A stretch of 64,000 bases of DNA. It comes from Muraenolepis orangiensis. Taxonomy: Eukaryota; Chordata; Actinopteri; Gadiformes; Muraenolepididae. Under the pieces are notes generated by a model. It was not told where the DNA came from. It ran no database searches and saw only the letters and a program-made list of their open reading frames with translations. The stretch covers positions 25,125,228-25,189,227 of the forward strand of contig CM051001.1 in NCBI GenBank assembly GCA_027704905.1, in the 5' to 3' direction. Each line of letters begins with the position of its first letter. The stretch's first letter is position 1. Below, piece by piece: positions 1 through 13,759 of this stretch. The position numbers and the translations under genes were made by a program.

Positions 1-22
1 ATATATATATATATATATATAT
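1..22. repeat. (AT)n microsatellite
   Basis: Eleven AT dinucleotides open the window, followed by A/T-rich sequence. The tract may continue outside the window. Confidence 0.9.
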
Positions 23-1059
23 ACATATAAATAAATATGGATTTAGGATGACTCAAATCACCTTAAAGATTATTTAGTTAAAACGTTGGGCATTTAACAG
101 GAGCAAACTGTCCCGTATCCTCTCTTCCTCATCCATTGCAGCAAGACGGGTCTGGCTGCAGCCCTGCTGCCTGGTGGCCTTATCTGACTGTGTGGCATGG
201 AGCTCTGTGCTGCTGTGTCTACTGCATAATGATGGAACGAAGGCCTGCCTCCCCAGATAAACACTTCCCCTGACTGCCCAGCGGGGCCTCCCGCTAGCTA
301 CAAGTGTTAAAAAGAGCAAGAGACGTAAGACCCCAACATGGCCGTCGGGGACAAGTCTGCAACTATTCCATACTGGATTTGGTCCAGGATAGGTAGAAGT
401 GATGGGTAAGGTCAGGTGGTGATGGGAGGTGTTGCTGAAAAAGTTAAATTTAAATGATATATCATAATATATGTGATATATAATATATTATATACAAATA
501 TATAAAGGATTTTTGACAGGCTTGATTAACACTTGAGCTACTTGCTGAGAACTGAAATAAAGAATTAGAGCATTATCATGACAATAGGAAGTATGTCTGT
601 ATTACAGGAAAGCCAAAGTAGTCAGCTGTTTAAAGCTAAAAGAAGATTTAAAGATAAAGGGACAATTTCCAATTCTGAACTACACAGGGAAGGAGAGCAA
701 GATCAGAAATATAATTAACAAATGGTGTAAAAAGAAGAAAGAAATCTCCAGTGGTGCCTTAAATAAAAAATGGGTTTTATAATAATGGTATTCCCTGAGG
801 CAGTTTAAAGAGCACATACTAGAGAGAACGGAGAATGGAGTACAAGGTATTGAAAATGGTGTAAAAGTTCTAAAGGCGGATATTGACCACACACCACCTG
901 AGAAAATGTCTCCTTTACGTGATGCAGGAAAAAAGAGCACTTTCTTGATGGACATTCAAGGTGTGGAAGACATGACATTCATAAAGGGCGTAAAAGGACA
1001 TTTAGATTTAGTTTCATAAGCCTAAGAAACTGGAGGGACTCGTTCCTAATGTAAATTAT
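23..1059. other. No gene recognised
   Basis: The open frames here are short and have no recognisable motif. An AT-rich patch of ATAT-type repeats lies at about 455-505. Nothing else is identifiable. Confidence 0.6.
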
Positions 1060-1170
1060 TAGGGCTGCCCCCTATTAGTCGACCAAAGGTTAATCGACCA
1101 AAGAGTCATTAGTCGATCAAGTTTTCATTGGTCGTTTATCGCAGGAAAAAAACAAAAACTTTTTATTTCC

Positions 1171-1294
1171 GACACGTGAGAGGACACGTGAGAGAGGACA
1201 CTTGAGAGAGGACACGTGAGAGAGGACACGTGAGAGAGGACACGTGAGAGAGGACACGTGAGAGAGGACACATGAGAGAGGACACGTGAGAGAG
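1171..1294. repeat. Nine-copy 14-bp minisatellite inside the hAT element
   Basis: The unit is GACACGTGAGAGAG. The first copy (1171-1182) lacks two bases and eight 14-bp copies follow. Seven copies keep the palindromic E-box CACGTG. The copies at 1197 (CACTTG) and 1267 (CACATG) each differ by one base. The long minus-strand open frames across this stretch result from the repeat and are not taken as genes. Confidence 0.92.
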
Positions 1295-1640
1295 GACAGC
1301 AGCGGCGCAGAGGACAGTGAGCCCGCACCAAAGAAGCAAAGGGAAAAGCAGCAGGAGATATCAATGCTGATGGGTTCTGGTGAAGAGCAACAGATGGAAG
1401 CTGAGAACAATGAAATGAAGACATACTTGGAGGACCGAACCAAGGTTGATAAGGGACCACTGACTGATTGGTGGAAAATAAATGAGGAACGCCATCCTAA
1501 GCTTGCCAGAGCAGCTAAACGCATCCACTCCATCCCTTCCACATCCACGCTATCGGAGAGCATATTTTCAAAAGCCGGCTTCATGGTGCTCACTTCTCCC
1601 AGACAACATAGACAAAGTTTTTAGCTATGTACTTTCGTTT
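1286..1640 (+). pseudogene. hAT transposase C-terminal remnant
   Basis: The open frame at 1286-1624 (112 codons) reads into a recognisable hAT C-terminal dimerisation region. It has a WWKINEERHPKLA stretch (residues about 62-74), then IPSTSTLSESIFSKAGF, the conserved 'IPATSAxSERxFSxAG' signature of the family. The first 55 residues are low-complexity, acidic and charged. Just after KAGFMV the family normally continues with a serine-rich segment and a P-D-N-x-x-K-L motif. That continuation (LLPDNIDKVF) is in the next frame from about 1600, so the copy carries a frameshift or small deletion there. The BED zinc finger and the catalytic DDE core are absent, so it is non-functional. Function is known from the family and the breaks are read directly. 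Confidence 0.85.
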
Positions 1641-1876
1641 GTTTATATAATTTATATTTGTTTTATAAAGTTATTGTGTTGGTTTTAAAAGTTCATAAGT
1701 TGTTTGATGTTGATGTTATATGCTGTGTATCCTTGTTGATTTTTCCGACACATTCTGAATCATCATTTAATTACTTGCCGGTGTCGTCAAACAGGCAGCT
1801 CATTTATTGCGTGCACATGCGCATCATTAGTCGACCATTGGACGACCAGGAAAATCTTTGGTCGGGGGCAGCCCTA

Positions 1877-2242
1877 TTATTTATTATCATCACAAAATCA
1901 AGTCATCATATTTTCTATCATTATTCACTCCGAGGGCCATGTGATTTCTTCAAAATCATTTGAATAGACCTATTGATTTCACATAAATGATTGGGCACCG
2001 CTGCGCGCTACAGCAAATAATTTGGCTTTGGAAACCAGCGGTTCATCAGCAGGCCGAGTAAAAAGCATGCCAGGGTGAAAATAGCCATCTGTAGCTGTCG
2101 CACATCCCCCCCCCCTTCACCCCATCCCCCCCTCCCTCCACCCCACCCCGATGCTACCACCACTTTGCCAGCCAGTAAAAAAAAATAAAAGTAAAGCCTG
2201 GTCTTTCTACATTGTCAGCCAATAAATACCCCAGACAATAAT
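1877..2242. other. No gene; C-rich stretch
   Basis: A pyrimidine and C-rich run (CCCCCCCC blocks) lies at about 2106-2150. No other feature is seen. Confidence 0.6.
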
Positions 2243-2400
2243 TTAAGATTCAAGATTCAAGAAACTTTATTAATCCCGAGGGAAATTAAGGTGCAACAGT
2301 TGACACAGGGGGAATAAATGCACACACAAATATACTAATACCTAAGCTAAAAACTAAATAACAACAACTAACTAAATAAAACTACTAGCTACCTACTATT
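2243..2400 (-). repeat. Retroelement 3'-end fragment
   Basis: A doubled ATTCAAG precedes AAACTTTATTAATCCCGAGG. The 'TTTATTAATnCCGAGGGAAATT' core recurs at 17210-17232, also next to a short tandem tail. Read on the minus strand it looks like the 3' UTR and simple tail of a fish LINE. No coding part remains. The exact family is not assigned. Confidence 0.5.
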
Positions 2401-3528
2401 GACATGTGAGTGGCCAGGCCCAGCCAGCCCTGGCGAGAACCCCTGGTGCCCAAAGGGGAAGATGGAGTTACAAAGCCTACCTTTCGGGGGGGGGACATTT
2501 TTGGAAAACAGTAGTAGCCTCTGAGGTTACAGTAATTGGAAAGCTATGGTAATTATGATTTCCCTGATGTTCGTGAACCAATCACAGCATTGCTCTCTCT
2601 CACAATTACTCCCACAGACATGGGGGAAACATATACGCTAGTTTAAGGAACTACTTCTAGATGAGGACGTAGGTCTATGGAGTTAGACCCATTTGTTGGA
2701 GTGACATATGTAGATACACCACATATGGCAACAATGCCTTTGATATGCCAACATGTCAGCGCTCGTCGTGCCAGACTGTCAAACCCGGAATGAGGCATCA
2801 AGAGCACTGTCCAATAAAATCCAGGCCACACAACCGGTCCAGTTGTGACCACTGGGAGGTGGAATAACAAGCTAGTTTTCAGCTTTGTTGTGAATCTACA
2901 AAGGACAAGCATGCATTTTTAGTCTAAAGTGGTCCTGAAGGAACACACAGGAAAGTAATGTAAACTGGATTTGCTGGGGGGGGGGTAGATATCGTTCCAG
3001 ACATGCTGGACCCGGCAAATCAAATTTCTCAGGGACATATTTAATAACAGTCACACAACAGACACACTGTCTGACTTGCTCGGTTTGTTTACCACACCTT
3101 CAGGTTGATGAAAATGAAACTAATCAAATCAATGTATGTTCAAACCAATGGAATGCATGTAAAACAAAATAAAAACACCATGGCAATACATCTACAAGGT
3201 AGATTTTAGAGACACGGCAACATATGATGAGCAACATTTCAAAGACTGATTTACCTTTTTTTATGAAGTGACTCATCTATGAAATGACGAGCCTTGTGTG
3301 TACTCTTTGTCATAACAATTAAGCTATACCAGTCTTAAAATCAGCGGTACAGCAGTATTGAGGTTTTTTTGGCAGTAATGCCAGTTATGCAGCACAGTGA
3401 TAGAGGGCTTAGAACTGAGCCCACAAAATAGGCGTGTATGTGTGTGTGGAAAAGGTGCTCAACAAAAGCAAAGGAGTTATGCAGTGAGCTACTAATTACA
3501 CCATCACTCTGCTCAGGTTTTCCTTTTC

Positions 3529-3530
<2 letters not shown>
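2401..3530. other. No gene recognised
   Basis: Only short G runs (about 2486-2494 and 2977-2986) stand out. The small open frames have no motif or plausible coding character. Confidence 0.6.
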
Positions 3531-3590
<60 letters not shown>

Positions 3591-3617
3591 GGGAGGGGAG
3601 GGGGGGGAGGGGAGGGA
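3531..3617. repeat. (GA)n microsatellite and polypurine run
   Basis: About 24 GA units (3531-3579) run into a G-rich purine tract of GGGAGGGG type ending near 3617. The whole stretch is purine on the plus strand. Overlapping open frames here are low-complexity and rejected. Confidence 0.92.
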
Positions 3618-5191
3618 TTGGGGGGGTGGAATTGCAAACTGATAAAATAAAAAGGTAAATAAAGAAAGGCCATTTTTAAGTCAATACAGAAGGTTGAATT
3701 AGGAACGCTTTCATTATGGAGGGGAGACATCAGATGCTCTGGAAAGTGGAAAAAGCCAATTTCTCAATGGCTGTACTGAAATGAATAATGTTTAGTTGGA
3801 TCGTACAATCCAAAAGCAGCCCTGGATGAAAGCCCAAGTTAAATCTCACCCAGGAGCACCAATTTAAACACAGACATGGAGAAACGGTCAAAACTGAGGT
3901 ATTATATTATCAACCGTCTGCTGCAATAGCAATACCTTTGAAATGGGAGAGAGAAGTGATCTCTTCGTTCCCAGCAGGACGTCTGCTTTCCCCATACTCT
4001 TTAATACAACACCGCCTGCAGAACATTAATCAAAACCAAACGCTGGCGGTATTGTCAGGAAGCTAAACAAACACTGGCAGGGGAAACTTGGGAACATTGG
4101 TACATTGGGAAAATAAACCGTCTTTTTAGTTTGATAGAACGGAAATCGAAACAGATTTGTTCTAATCTTAAGAAACAGCATCTACACGGTTACCTGCTAA
4201 CACTGAAGAGCGGTGTGTGTGTGTGTGTGTGGTTTTGCAGGCACATGATTTAAAAAAGGTACGGCGGTAGGAAATATGTATAAAAAACAACAACTAGGAA
4301 TATGATGTGAAAAGCAGTAGCCAATGAGGCCTGTGAGATGATACAACTCCAAGGAGGGAAGAGGTTCAGCTTGTATGGGCTGCACTCAAGTGGGCACATG
4401 GCAACTTATATTAGTATAACAGTGGCAGGAAGACCAGAACCAAGGATTGTACCCGTTTTGTTGTTTTACACAAATCTACAAGCTGTGTGAGAAAGTGCAG
4501 CATTACACAGCAGCTTCAAATGCATCAATATGTAGTCTGTGAAATTAGAATGTGGATTTAATCAACAACAAACTAATATATGGGTCTCTGAGCCCAATTT
4601 CCTTACATAAGGAAACATAAATCATTGCAAAACTGTATTGAGAGCCAAATGAGTTCAGATAATTGCCCTATACTGCCAGTTGGCTGGAAGCCTTGGAAAC
4701 ATTATTCAAATCATCGGTCTCAGGTGGGTTTGCAATAATCCATGAGCCACAGACGGGACGTGGAAAAAATGGGCCAGAAGATAAAAAATAAATACGGAAT
4801 AGGTTCCAAGTGATGACGTCGGCCCGTTGGACTGTTCACCCCTTCACCGGACACGCTGCTGACCGTCGAGGTCGTCAGTTGTTTGTGAGGACAGCGTGCC
4901 TTTGCTACTATTAGCCGCTATTACTAGGTCAGCCAATTCTGCTGAAGCCCACATTTTGGGGTCGCAGTGTGTAAAAGTCTCGCCAAACTGCTCTGAACGT
5001 GAATGTGACAGGCAGTTTAATACACACCTGACCATTCTTTCCTTCAGGGACGGTCCCTGAGCTTTTGAGGTAATTCTCCATGAATGACGCATATAGTTGG
5101 GGGAACTATATACTGTATAATATTAGCAGACTAATAACTACTAACTAGCATCAACCATCTGTACTAAAACAGATGCATCACCAGTATTGTC
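3618..5191. other. No gene recognised
   Basis: A short (GT)n run lies at 4212-4231. I see no other repeat, RNA gene or coding signature. Confidence 0.6.
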
Positions 5192-5224
5192 TGCTATGAA
5201 TAACGGGAAGGGTTATTCATAGCA
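5192..5224. repeat. Perfect 13-bp inverted repeat (hairpin)
   Basis: TGCTATGAATAAC at 5192-5204 pairs exactly with GTTATTCATAGCA at 5212-5224 across a 7-nt loop. No T tract or coding context suggests a role. Confidence 0.75.
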
Positions 5225-8200
5225 TTTGTTTGAATACAGAATTATAATTGTAAATCAAACTCGGTGAATGTCCAAATTGACCGTACTGACAGTGTAACTC
5301 GAAAAGGCATTTTGATTTTGCTCAGTTTTTTTCTTCTTTCAGATCAATTTCTAATGTGTCTGTAAGATTGATGCAACGCATGAAAACAGCAAGATGATAT
5401 TCAATGTAATTATTTTTTGCAATAACATTCTTTGCTTGCACCAGTATATGTTTTAACACAAAATACATGCTTAGAATTTCATTTCAAAAGACAGTACAAG
5501 AAAAACAAGCAAATAACCAATGAGATATTTGAAGGATTACTTGAATTAGACTCACAGTGTCGTGACCAAACAAGCAAGGCTCCCCTCCTACTCTTTTCTT
5601 TCTAACCTCTGGGCCATGTGATTCACCTGGGACCACCCAGACGCCTACAGCAACAGGGGGTACAAGTCAGGTGTTGGGCTCTGAAGAGCTACACTTACAA
5701 TTCTATGCAGAAAACATCAATAAAAACATTGCAAAGCAACCTTGTCAGGAAAATAAGGAAAACAAAACCTCAGGCGTTATAAATAGTTATAAATAGTTTC
5801 AACAGATTCCATCATTCAATGCATGCTGGACGTATATAATTAGTAATAATCTATTTGTATTAAATAATATTTCCATTGTTGGGATATTGTGTCCCATTAT
5901 CATAGGAGTAGCAGTGGACAGCAATTCAATACCAGTTGAATTGAGTTATCCAGTTCTTTGCTGAAATGATGCTACGCTTTCACATTTCAGCCACACTTTT
6001 CAGTGTTCATTTCTGTTGAAGTCACATGGGAATGGTGCACTGCCACAATTGACTAACTGTACGAAGCTTGCTTGTCACTTACAATGGCTGTTATTGCACT
6101 TTGTTTTGTTTCAAAGCGAACGCTATCATCCAAGGTGGCATCAGATGACGGAATGAAAGCACAAAAATAGAAAGCCAGCATCACTGACATCGGATCTGCA
6201 GAGCCGGTGATATAGCCTGGACACGGATATGTGTCCAGATTTATTAAAATCTCAGCAGCTGAGATGTCCAACCTCCTGGTTCGCATCCAGACCACAATTC
6301 ACTGATACGAAGAATTGCAATCCTAAAAATACAATCTTTGAAATGCCTTATAGTCTACAAATTCATATCCTGTGGTCAAACTGGAAAATATGTTTTACTC
6401 TAATGCGTTGCATTCAGAGCACTGTTAAAAAGACAAACTTTACCACTATAAGTATAAATAACACAATCAAAAGACAAAAAAACGAAATGCTTATGAAATC
6501 CCCCCCGAGCACAAAGACCATGAAAATCGGAAGTTGTTGCCTTAATAGCAGCAAAAGTAACAAACACATATCCCCATAGAAACAATACAGACTAATTGGA
6601 GGTGAGGGACAAAATGGAGCACTCACAATCAGTCCCATAGAGCCACCTATTGAAGAATGAGTGGGAGACGTGCATGAATTGCTGTGGATTCAATAATGAA
6701 AAATTGGAGAACGAAACCTTATTTTTGATTTCCTCTCCAGCATGATGGGTACAGTCTGCCCAATGGCCGTGGGAGGAGAGCAATCTGGTTGTGATAATCA
6801 TAAATACAAATTTGCAGGCTTTTGCAATATATGCAAGTGAGGGATCACATTAATATTCTTGCAGGTTTATTGTTTGTCCAACATTATCAAGCATTATCTA
6901 TACTAGCCACCGGTGGAAGCAGGAGGCAGCCATTTTAATCGCCATACAATGTATTGCCATAACTTGTTATGTTGAAGTCAAGAGAGACAATGTTAGGCTT
7001 TGATTGTGACTGTGTCACGGTTACGGTGGTTGGCAGGGGGCGTGGCCAAGCCCCCTCTTCGTATCGCTCCACTGTGTCGGTGTCTGCGTTCGGGGTCCAC
7101 CCCACTCCCATCTCGTGACAGACTGAACCCTGATTACTTTTTCAATTAATGTCAAATTGTCTTGTAATTATTTTGATACCCTGCTTTGTGAATCAGCAAG
7201 GCTATTATGGGATATTTGTCTAGTCCACCGCCTGGGGTCAAAACAAAACATACCTGGCTTTCTTTGGAATCTGAAATATATATTGGAAAATCGATGTGAT
7301 TGTAAAAGGCCAAAAAAGACACCCAAGCTGCTTTAACTTGTCTCTTCATTTGTTTAAGAAGAATGTGGGTCCCCAACCTGCCAGTTCTGAAAAAAGGGTA
7401 CATTTATCAGAAGGTCAGGGCTGGTTCAATCCAGGTCTTTAATGGTCTGTGTCACTCCTCATTTAGACTCCCAACAGCTGTCAATTAGCACCCAGCTAAC
7501 CGAGGCCAGCATCATTCACAGCAGGTCACACAGTCTCACTACGAGGGAGACACGAGCAGCATGCAACTCAAACAGTGACAGGACTACGCGTCCGGTTTGT
7601 CTTCACTTACATAATAAAGAGGAATACAGAAATATTGTTGTCCAAAATACCTCCGACCACCTCTCAAAATTTTACATTCTTCTAAAAACACAACGTGACA
7701 GCACTGACAAGGGCCATAGGCCTTGAATTAGGGCTGTGGCTGGGTTGTCCCTCTTACTCAAAATATGGACACGCCAGCATTATTATTTAGAATCAAAACA
7801 CCTTCCTCTTTCATGTAACACTGAAACATTTCACTGTTGAGCTATTGCATTTCTCACCATTTGGTTCGAGCAACACCTCTGGTGGCAGCCGACGATGCAC
7901 TGTGTTCAAAATCAATGTCCTGCAGTGCCGTGGTGGGTTCAGTGGTGGGTTCAACACTGGAAATCAAGGGAAGAGAGCATTGCCCTTTCCGCTATCCAGC
8001 GCTGCTTTTGTCAACCCAAAACAAAATCAACTTTCATGCAACAATTCTACTCAAAAGCACCCAGTTAATTAGGCTATCGACTGTTTTATATGAAATTCCA
8101 TTTGTGTTAAGCAGTTCTTGTAGTCAACAGTTTCAGTTTCAGACTGCCCATACAGAAATTTAACATTTGTCAATAACTATAAAAAGGACTTACAGACTCT

Positions 8201-10157
8201 CCACAAAATATAAATTAATTTGAGGTAAAAAAAACAACGAAATGTCTCAGAAGTGAGATTAGATGTTTGGGTGCGGTGAATGCTGCACTGACGGCGATCA
8301 CGATATAGGATACTTGTTTTGGGTACTGATTCTGAGATGGCCACTTTGCTCACTTTGCTGGGCACTTTGCTGCTGCTTCCGAGAACATTTCAATCAATAT
8401 AGGCTCTGACAAATAGTGGTGGTGGTGTATGGCAGGTCAGTGGTCAGGTCAGTCCCTTAAAGAAACACAATACTAGCAAGGATAAAAATATCCTCAAACA
8501 AAATGTCAAATGTATATGGTTTCAAGTATTTTGGTTTGAACTTCATGTGTAAGTCAAGGTCAATAGGATTTTCGAGGGCACTCTCTAAACAGTAAATACT
8601 ATATCCCAGATGCCACTTGAAGTATAAGTGAGCCTGGTCTTTATGTATCCCTGGGGAACCATACCATATTTTCTATTTAATTGTATAGTGTATAGCTGTT
8701 CTGTACCGCCAGATAGAGGCTGATGCTTTGAGAGATTTACTCTTGAAAGTAAAGCAACTAAACAATTAGGTAGAACAGATGTCGGCCCCACCATAAACTG
8801 TGAAAAGTAGCAATGAATAATTATAACTGATTATAAATAATAGCTAATTTATAATAAAATAATAAATAAAATAATTATAAACTAAGAATAAAACGTGGAT
8901 GGACATAAATACGTAACCATTAAGAGGAGAGGAATCACTGATTCCCAGATACATTTACATGATTTCTGATGCTTTTGTTTGCAGACAGAAGACATTTGGC
9001 TGCTCATTTAATGGTGACTCACTGGATATATAGGTCTATTACCTATTTATTAATTGGCTCAGATGACACCCGCTCGCAGCAAGGCCTTGTCTGCGTCCAT
9101 GAGGGGGAAAACTGTAGCAGACGGCTACATCACAATCACTTATCAAAAACAACAACAATCCATGTCCAAGCAATACAAAAGTATGCATGATGGTATACCT
9201 GTGTGCCAATTGAAAATATATATACACTCTGTATTAGGTATTGACAGAGTATATGTGGATACCCATTGCCCATATCTCAGCCTATGACTTGTTTTGTCAC
9301 ACACATATGAAGGTAAGCAGGTCTCCAGAAGATGAGGTACCACTTCGCCCATATTATTGGGGATATTGTCTACCATCAAAGTTAAATGCTCAGCCCGGCC
9401 ATCGCTGTGGTTGCGTTCGCTGTGGTGGCGGTGTGTGGGTGAATACACATTGAAGCTTTGAGCAGCTTTAATTTCCTTGTGAATTCCATGGTCAGCTAGC
9501 TTTCATTTTAGGAACATAAGAGAGACTGTAAGGATTTTTCAAATTCCTTGATTCGCTTTGGCCTTTGAGGTCACGATTCGATTTCCGATATGCAGTATAT
9601 TACAGTACTTTGGTTACATAAAAGACAGTTGGTTCTCATGAAATAGCTTAAAAGTTTGATTGTTTTAATGTTCTAAATTTTTCAGATTCATGACTCTTAC
9701 TATACATTGTTTAAAGTCTCACAAATTGGCCACAATTAAATATAAGCCTAACACCTTGGAAACCTTTTTTTTTTGGCGTTTGTGAATATGTCAGCCGTGT
9801 TTGATACATTGGCGATGGTATGATCACGTGTAGCAAAGATGGCCAACTGTATTGCTCTATTGGCCACACAGAAATTATTCTCATAACTCAAGGGACACTA
9901 CAATATTCATTTTAAAGGCTCAGTGTCAGGTTAACATACAATGCCTTTAATTGTGTAGCTTCACCAGTGATCAAGACACAATGTCAGCTAACAATAACTT
10001 GATAGAAGCTGATAGCCCTCTTGGACTTAACATACAAAGTGAAAAAAGTGAAGTAAGTGAAGTAAAAGCAGATTTTTTTGGACCACACGTCTTCAACCAA
10101 ATCTGTTAAGCATACATTTCTACATATATTGTTCCGCACCAAGCCTATAGCAAAACC
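5225..10157. other. No gene recognised (4.9 kb)
   Basis: This long interval holds only short unrelated open frames. A GC-richer patch at 7010-7125 contains a small palindrome (GGGGGC...GCCCCC, about 7036-7055). An A/T-rich patch is at 8815-8890. I cannot support any gene, RNA or mobile element here. Confidence 0.55.
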
Positions 10158-11121
10158 TCAAGTCCCTTCACAGTTTACACAAGGATAAAGCAGTGAGTGA
10201 AAATCTTATGTGCAAAACCCGACGACAGACAGCAGTTATAAAAATAAGATCAAATAAAAACAGAATAGAATAAAATAAGTATAAACAAAACTGTATAAAG
10301 TTAAATATATAAAAGTAAAAATGCAATTTATAAAATGCAATATATCAGCACAGAAAAAGAGCAATATGTATATATAAATCAGTGTAATAAAATATACATT
10401 GTTATATGCTATACGCCCTTGTTCAGCAGCCTGATGGCCTGACTGTGGAAGCTATCTCTAAGCCTATTTGTGCAGCACTTGATACTGCGGCATCGCCTGC
10501 CTGACGGTAAAAGTGAGTACAGTTCGTGGCTGGGGTGGGCGTTGTCTGTTATGATGCGTTTGGCCTTGGCCACGCACCGCTGGTTGTATATATCCAGGAG
10601 GGAGGGGAGCTCACCTCCAACGATATACTGGGCCGTCCGCACCACCCTTTGAAGCGCTCTGCGCTCGAGTGCGGTGCAGTTCCCGTACCAGGCGGTGATA
10701 CATCCTGTAAGAACACTTTTGATTGTCCCGGTGTAGAATGTTCTCAGGATGCGGGGGCCCATGCTGAATTTCCTCAGACGCCTGAGAAAATACAGGCGTT
10801 GTTGGGCCCTTTTCACCACGTGTGTGGTGTGCATGGACCATGTGAGGTCCTCGGAGATGTGCACACCGAGGAACTTGAAGCTGCTGACCCTCTCTACTGC
10901 AACACCGTCGATGGGGATAGGGCCGTGCTCTCCTCTCTGCTTCCTGTAGTCTACGATCAGCTCCTTGGTCTTCTTGACGTTGAGGGCGAGGCTGTTCTCC
11001 TGGCACCACTGCCCCAGCGATCCAACCTCCTCCCTGTAGGCTGTCTCGTCGTCGCCGGCGATCAGGCCCATCACTGTCGTGTCGTCAGCAAACTTGACGA
11101 TGACGTTGGAGCTGTGCATAG
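10158..11121 (-). mobile_element. 5'-truncated Rex1/Babar-like LINE (copy A)
   Basis: This minus-strand LINE fragment runs from the middle of the reverse transcriptase (11121) to the 3' UTR (about 10158). Its coding part and 3' UTR closely match the plus-strand copy at 32.5-34.2 kb, and its 3' UTR matches the tail-only copy at 52664-52993. All three share a CTGTCTGTCGTCGGG-type motif near the end. The abrupt 5' end at the codon context GCTATGCACAGC is typical of incomplete target-primed reverse transcription. The endonuclease and the N-terminal part of the RT are absent. The Rex1/Babar assignment rests on recognition of the protein, not on a search. Confidence 0.8.
10409..11119 (-). pseudogene. 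Reverse transcriptase C-terminal half of a Rex1-like LINE
   Basis: The 236-codon frame is open to a natural stop. It starts inside the RT at the catalytic KFADDTTV motif (residues 9-16, the FADD/YADD box of motif C). It continues through the thumb region (LNVKKTKELIVDYR, SFKFLGVHIS) to the C-terminal end RLLNKGV. The initiator ATG is only the first methionine after truncation. The real ORF2 start lies upstream and is missing. No stop or frameshift interrupts the remaining part, so the copy is young but cannot retrotranspose, because endonuclease and RT motifs A and B are absent. The long plus-strand frame at 10526-11158 is its antisense shadow. Confidence 0.85.
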
Positions 11122-13391
<2,270 letters not shown>

Positions 13392-13494
13392 GTGCAAAGC
13401 AGCAGGCTTGCCACTGTTCTTCAAGTGAAGCGCTAGCTGCACAAAGGAACACCTAAGATACTGCTTACAGAGTGACAAGATAATGATGCTCAAT

Positions 13495-13497
<3 letters not shown>

Positions 13498-13573
<76 letters not shown>

Positions 13574-13580
13574 ACACACA
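13498..13580. repeat. (CA)n microsatellite
   Basis: About 40 CA units with one ATAC interruption near 13569. It ends 2 bp before the duplicated segment at 13583. Confidence 0.95.
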
Positions 13581-13582
13581 AA

Positions 13583-13759
13583 CTCACATGACACTAACGA
13601 GGACACTCCATCCCCACCATCTAGTTTAATAGGATGATTTGTGGGCATGGTGTCGTTACATAGATAGTACGGCTGTCTCATTATTAATGTCAATCTCACT
13701 TGTGTCTGTTGCGGGACTCACAGACAATGCCATTATCTGAATTGCTAAAGCCAAGTCAC
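13583..13759 (+). repeat. Copy 1 of a 177-bp near-identical duplicated sequence
   Basis: The segment from CTCACATGACACTAACG to GCCAAGTCAC recurs in the same orientation at 30623-30804. By eye the copies differ at three bases (13590, 13649 and 13662) and by a 5-bp GTGAC insertion in the second copy. Both lie close to (CA)n tracts, but this copy directly abuts one while the other is separated by about 80 bp of unrelated sequence. It is not low-complexity and has no coding frame of note. It could be a segmental duplication or a member of a repeat family I do not recognise. Confidence 0.9.

Larger units (their letters stand above)
1060..1876 (+). mobile_element. Short, internally deleted hAT-type DNA transposon
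   Basis: The element is bounded by a perfect 12-bp terminal inverted repeat: TAGGGCTGCCCC at 1060-1071 and its reverse complement at 1865-1876. The ends fit the hAT pattern (Y-A-R-N-G). The flanking 8-mers, TAAATTAT at 1052-1059 and TTATTTAT at 1877-1884, match at 6 of 8 positions, which fits an aged 8-bp hAT target-site duplication. Subterminal GTCGACCA-type motifs occur near both ends. Inside are a minisatellite (1171-1294) and a remnant of the transposase C-terminus. At 817 bp it is far shorter than an autonomous hAT element (about 2.5-4 kb) and cannot encode a full transposase. It could be one copy of a family mobilised by a related full-length element. Confidence 0.88.

Noticed and set aside
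1117..1593. Minus-strand 158- and 111-codon open frames with a repeated S-x-V-L-S-H-V-S-S-L pattern
   Set aside because: They are translations of the 14-bp minisatellite inside the hAT element and antisense to its transposase remnant.
7010..7125. GC-rich patch starting TGTCACGGTT as a transposon end
   Set aside because: No matching inverted end or target-site duplication was found nearby. Only a small internal palindrome is clear.
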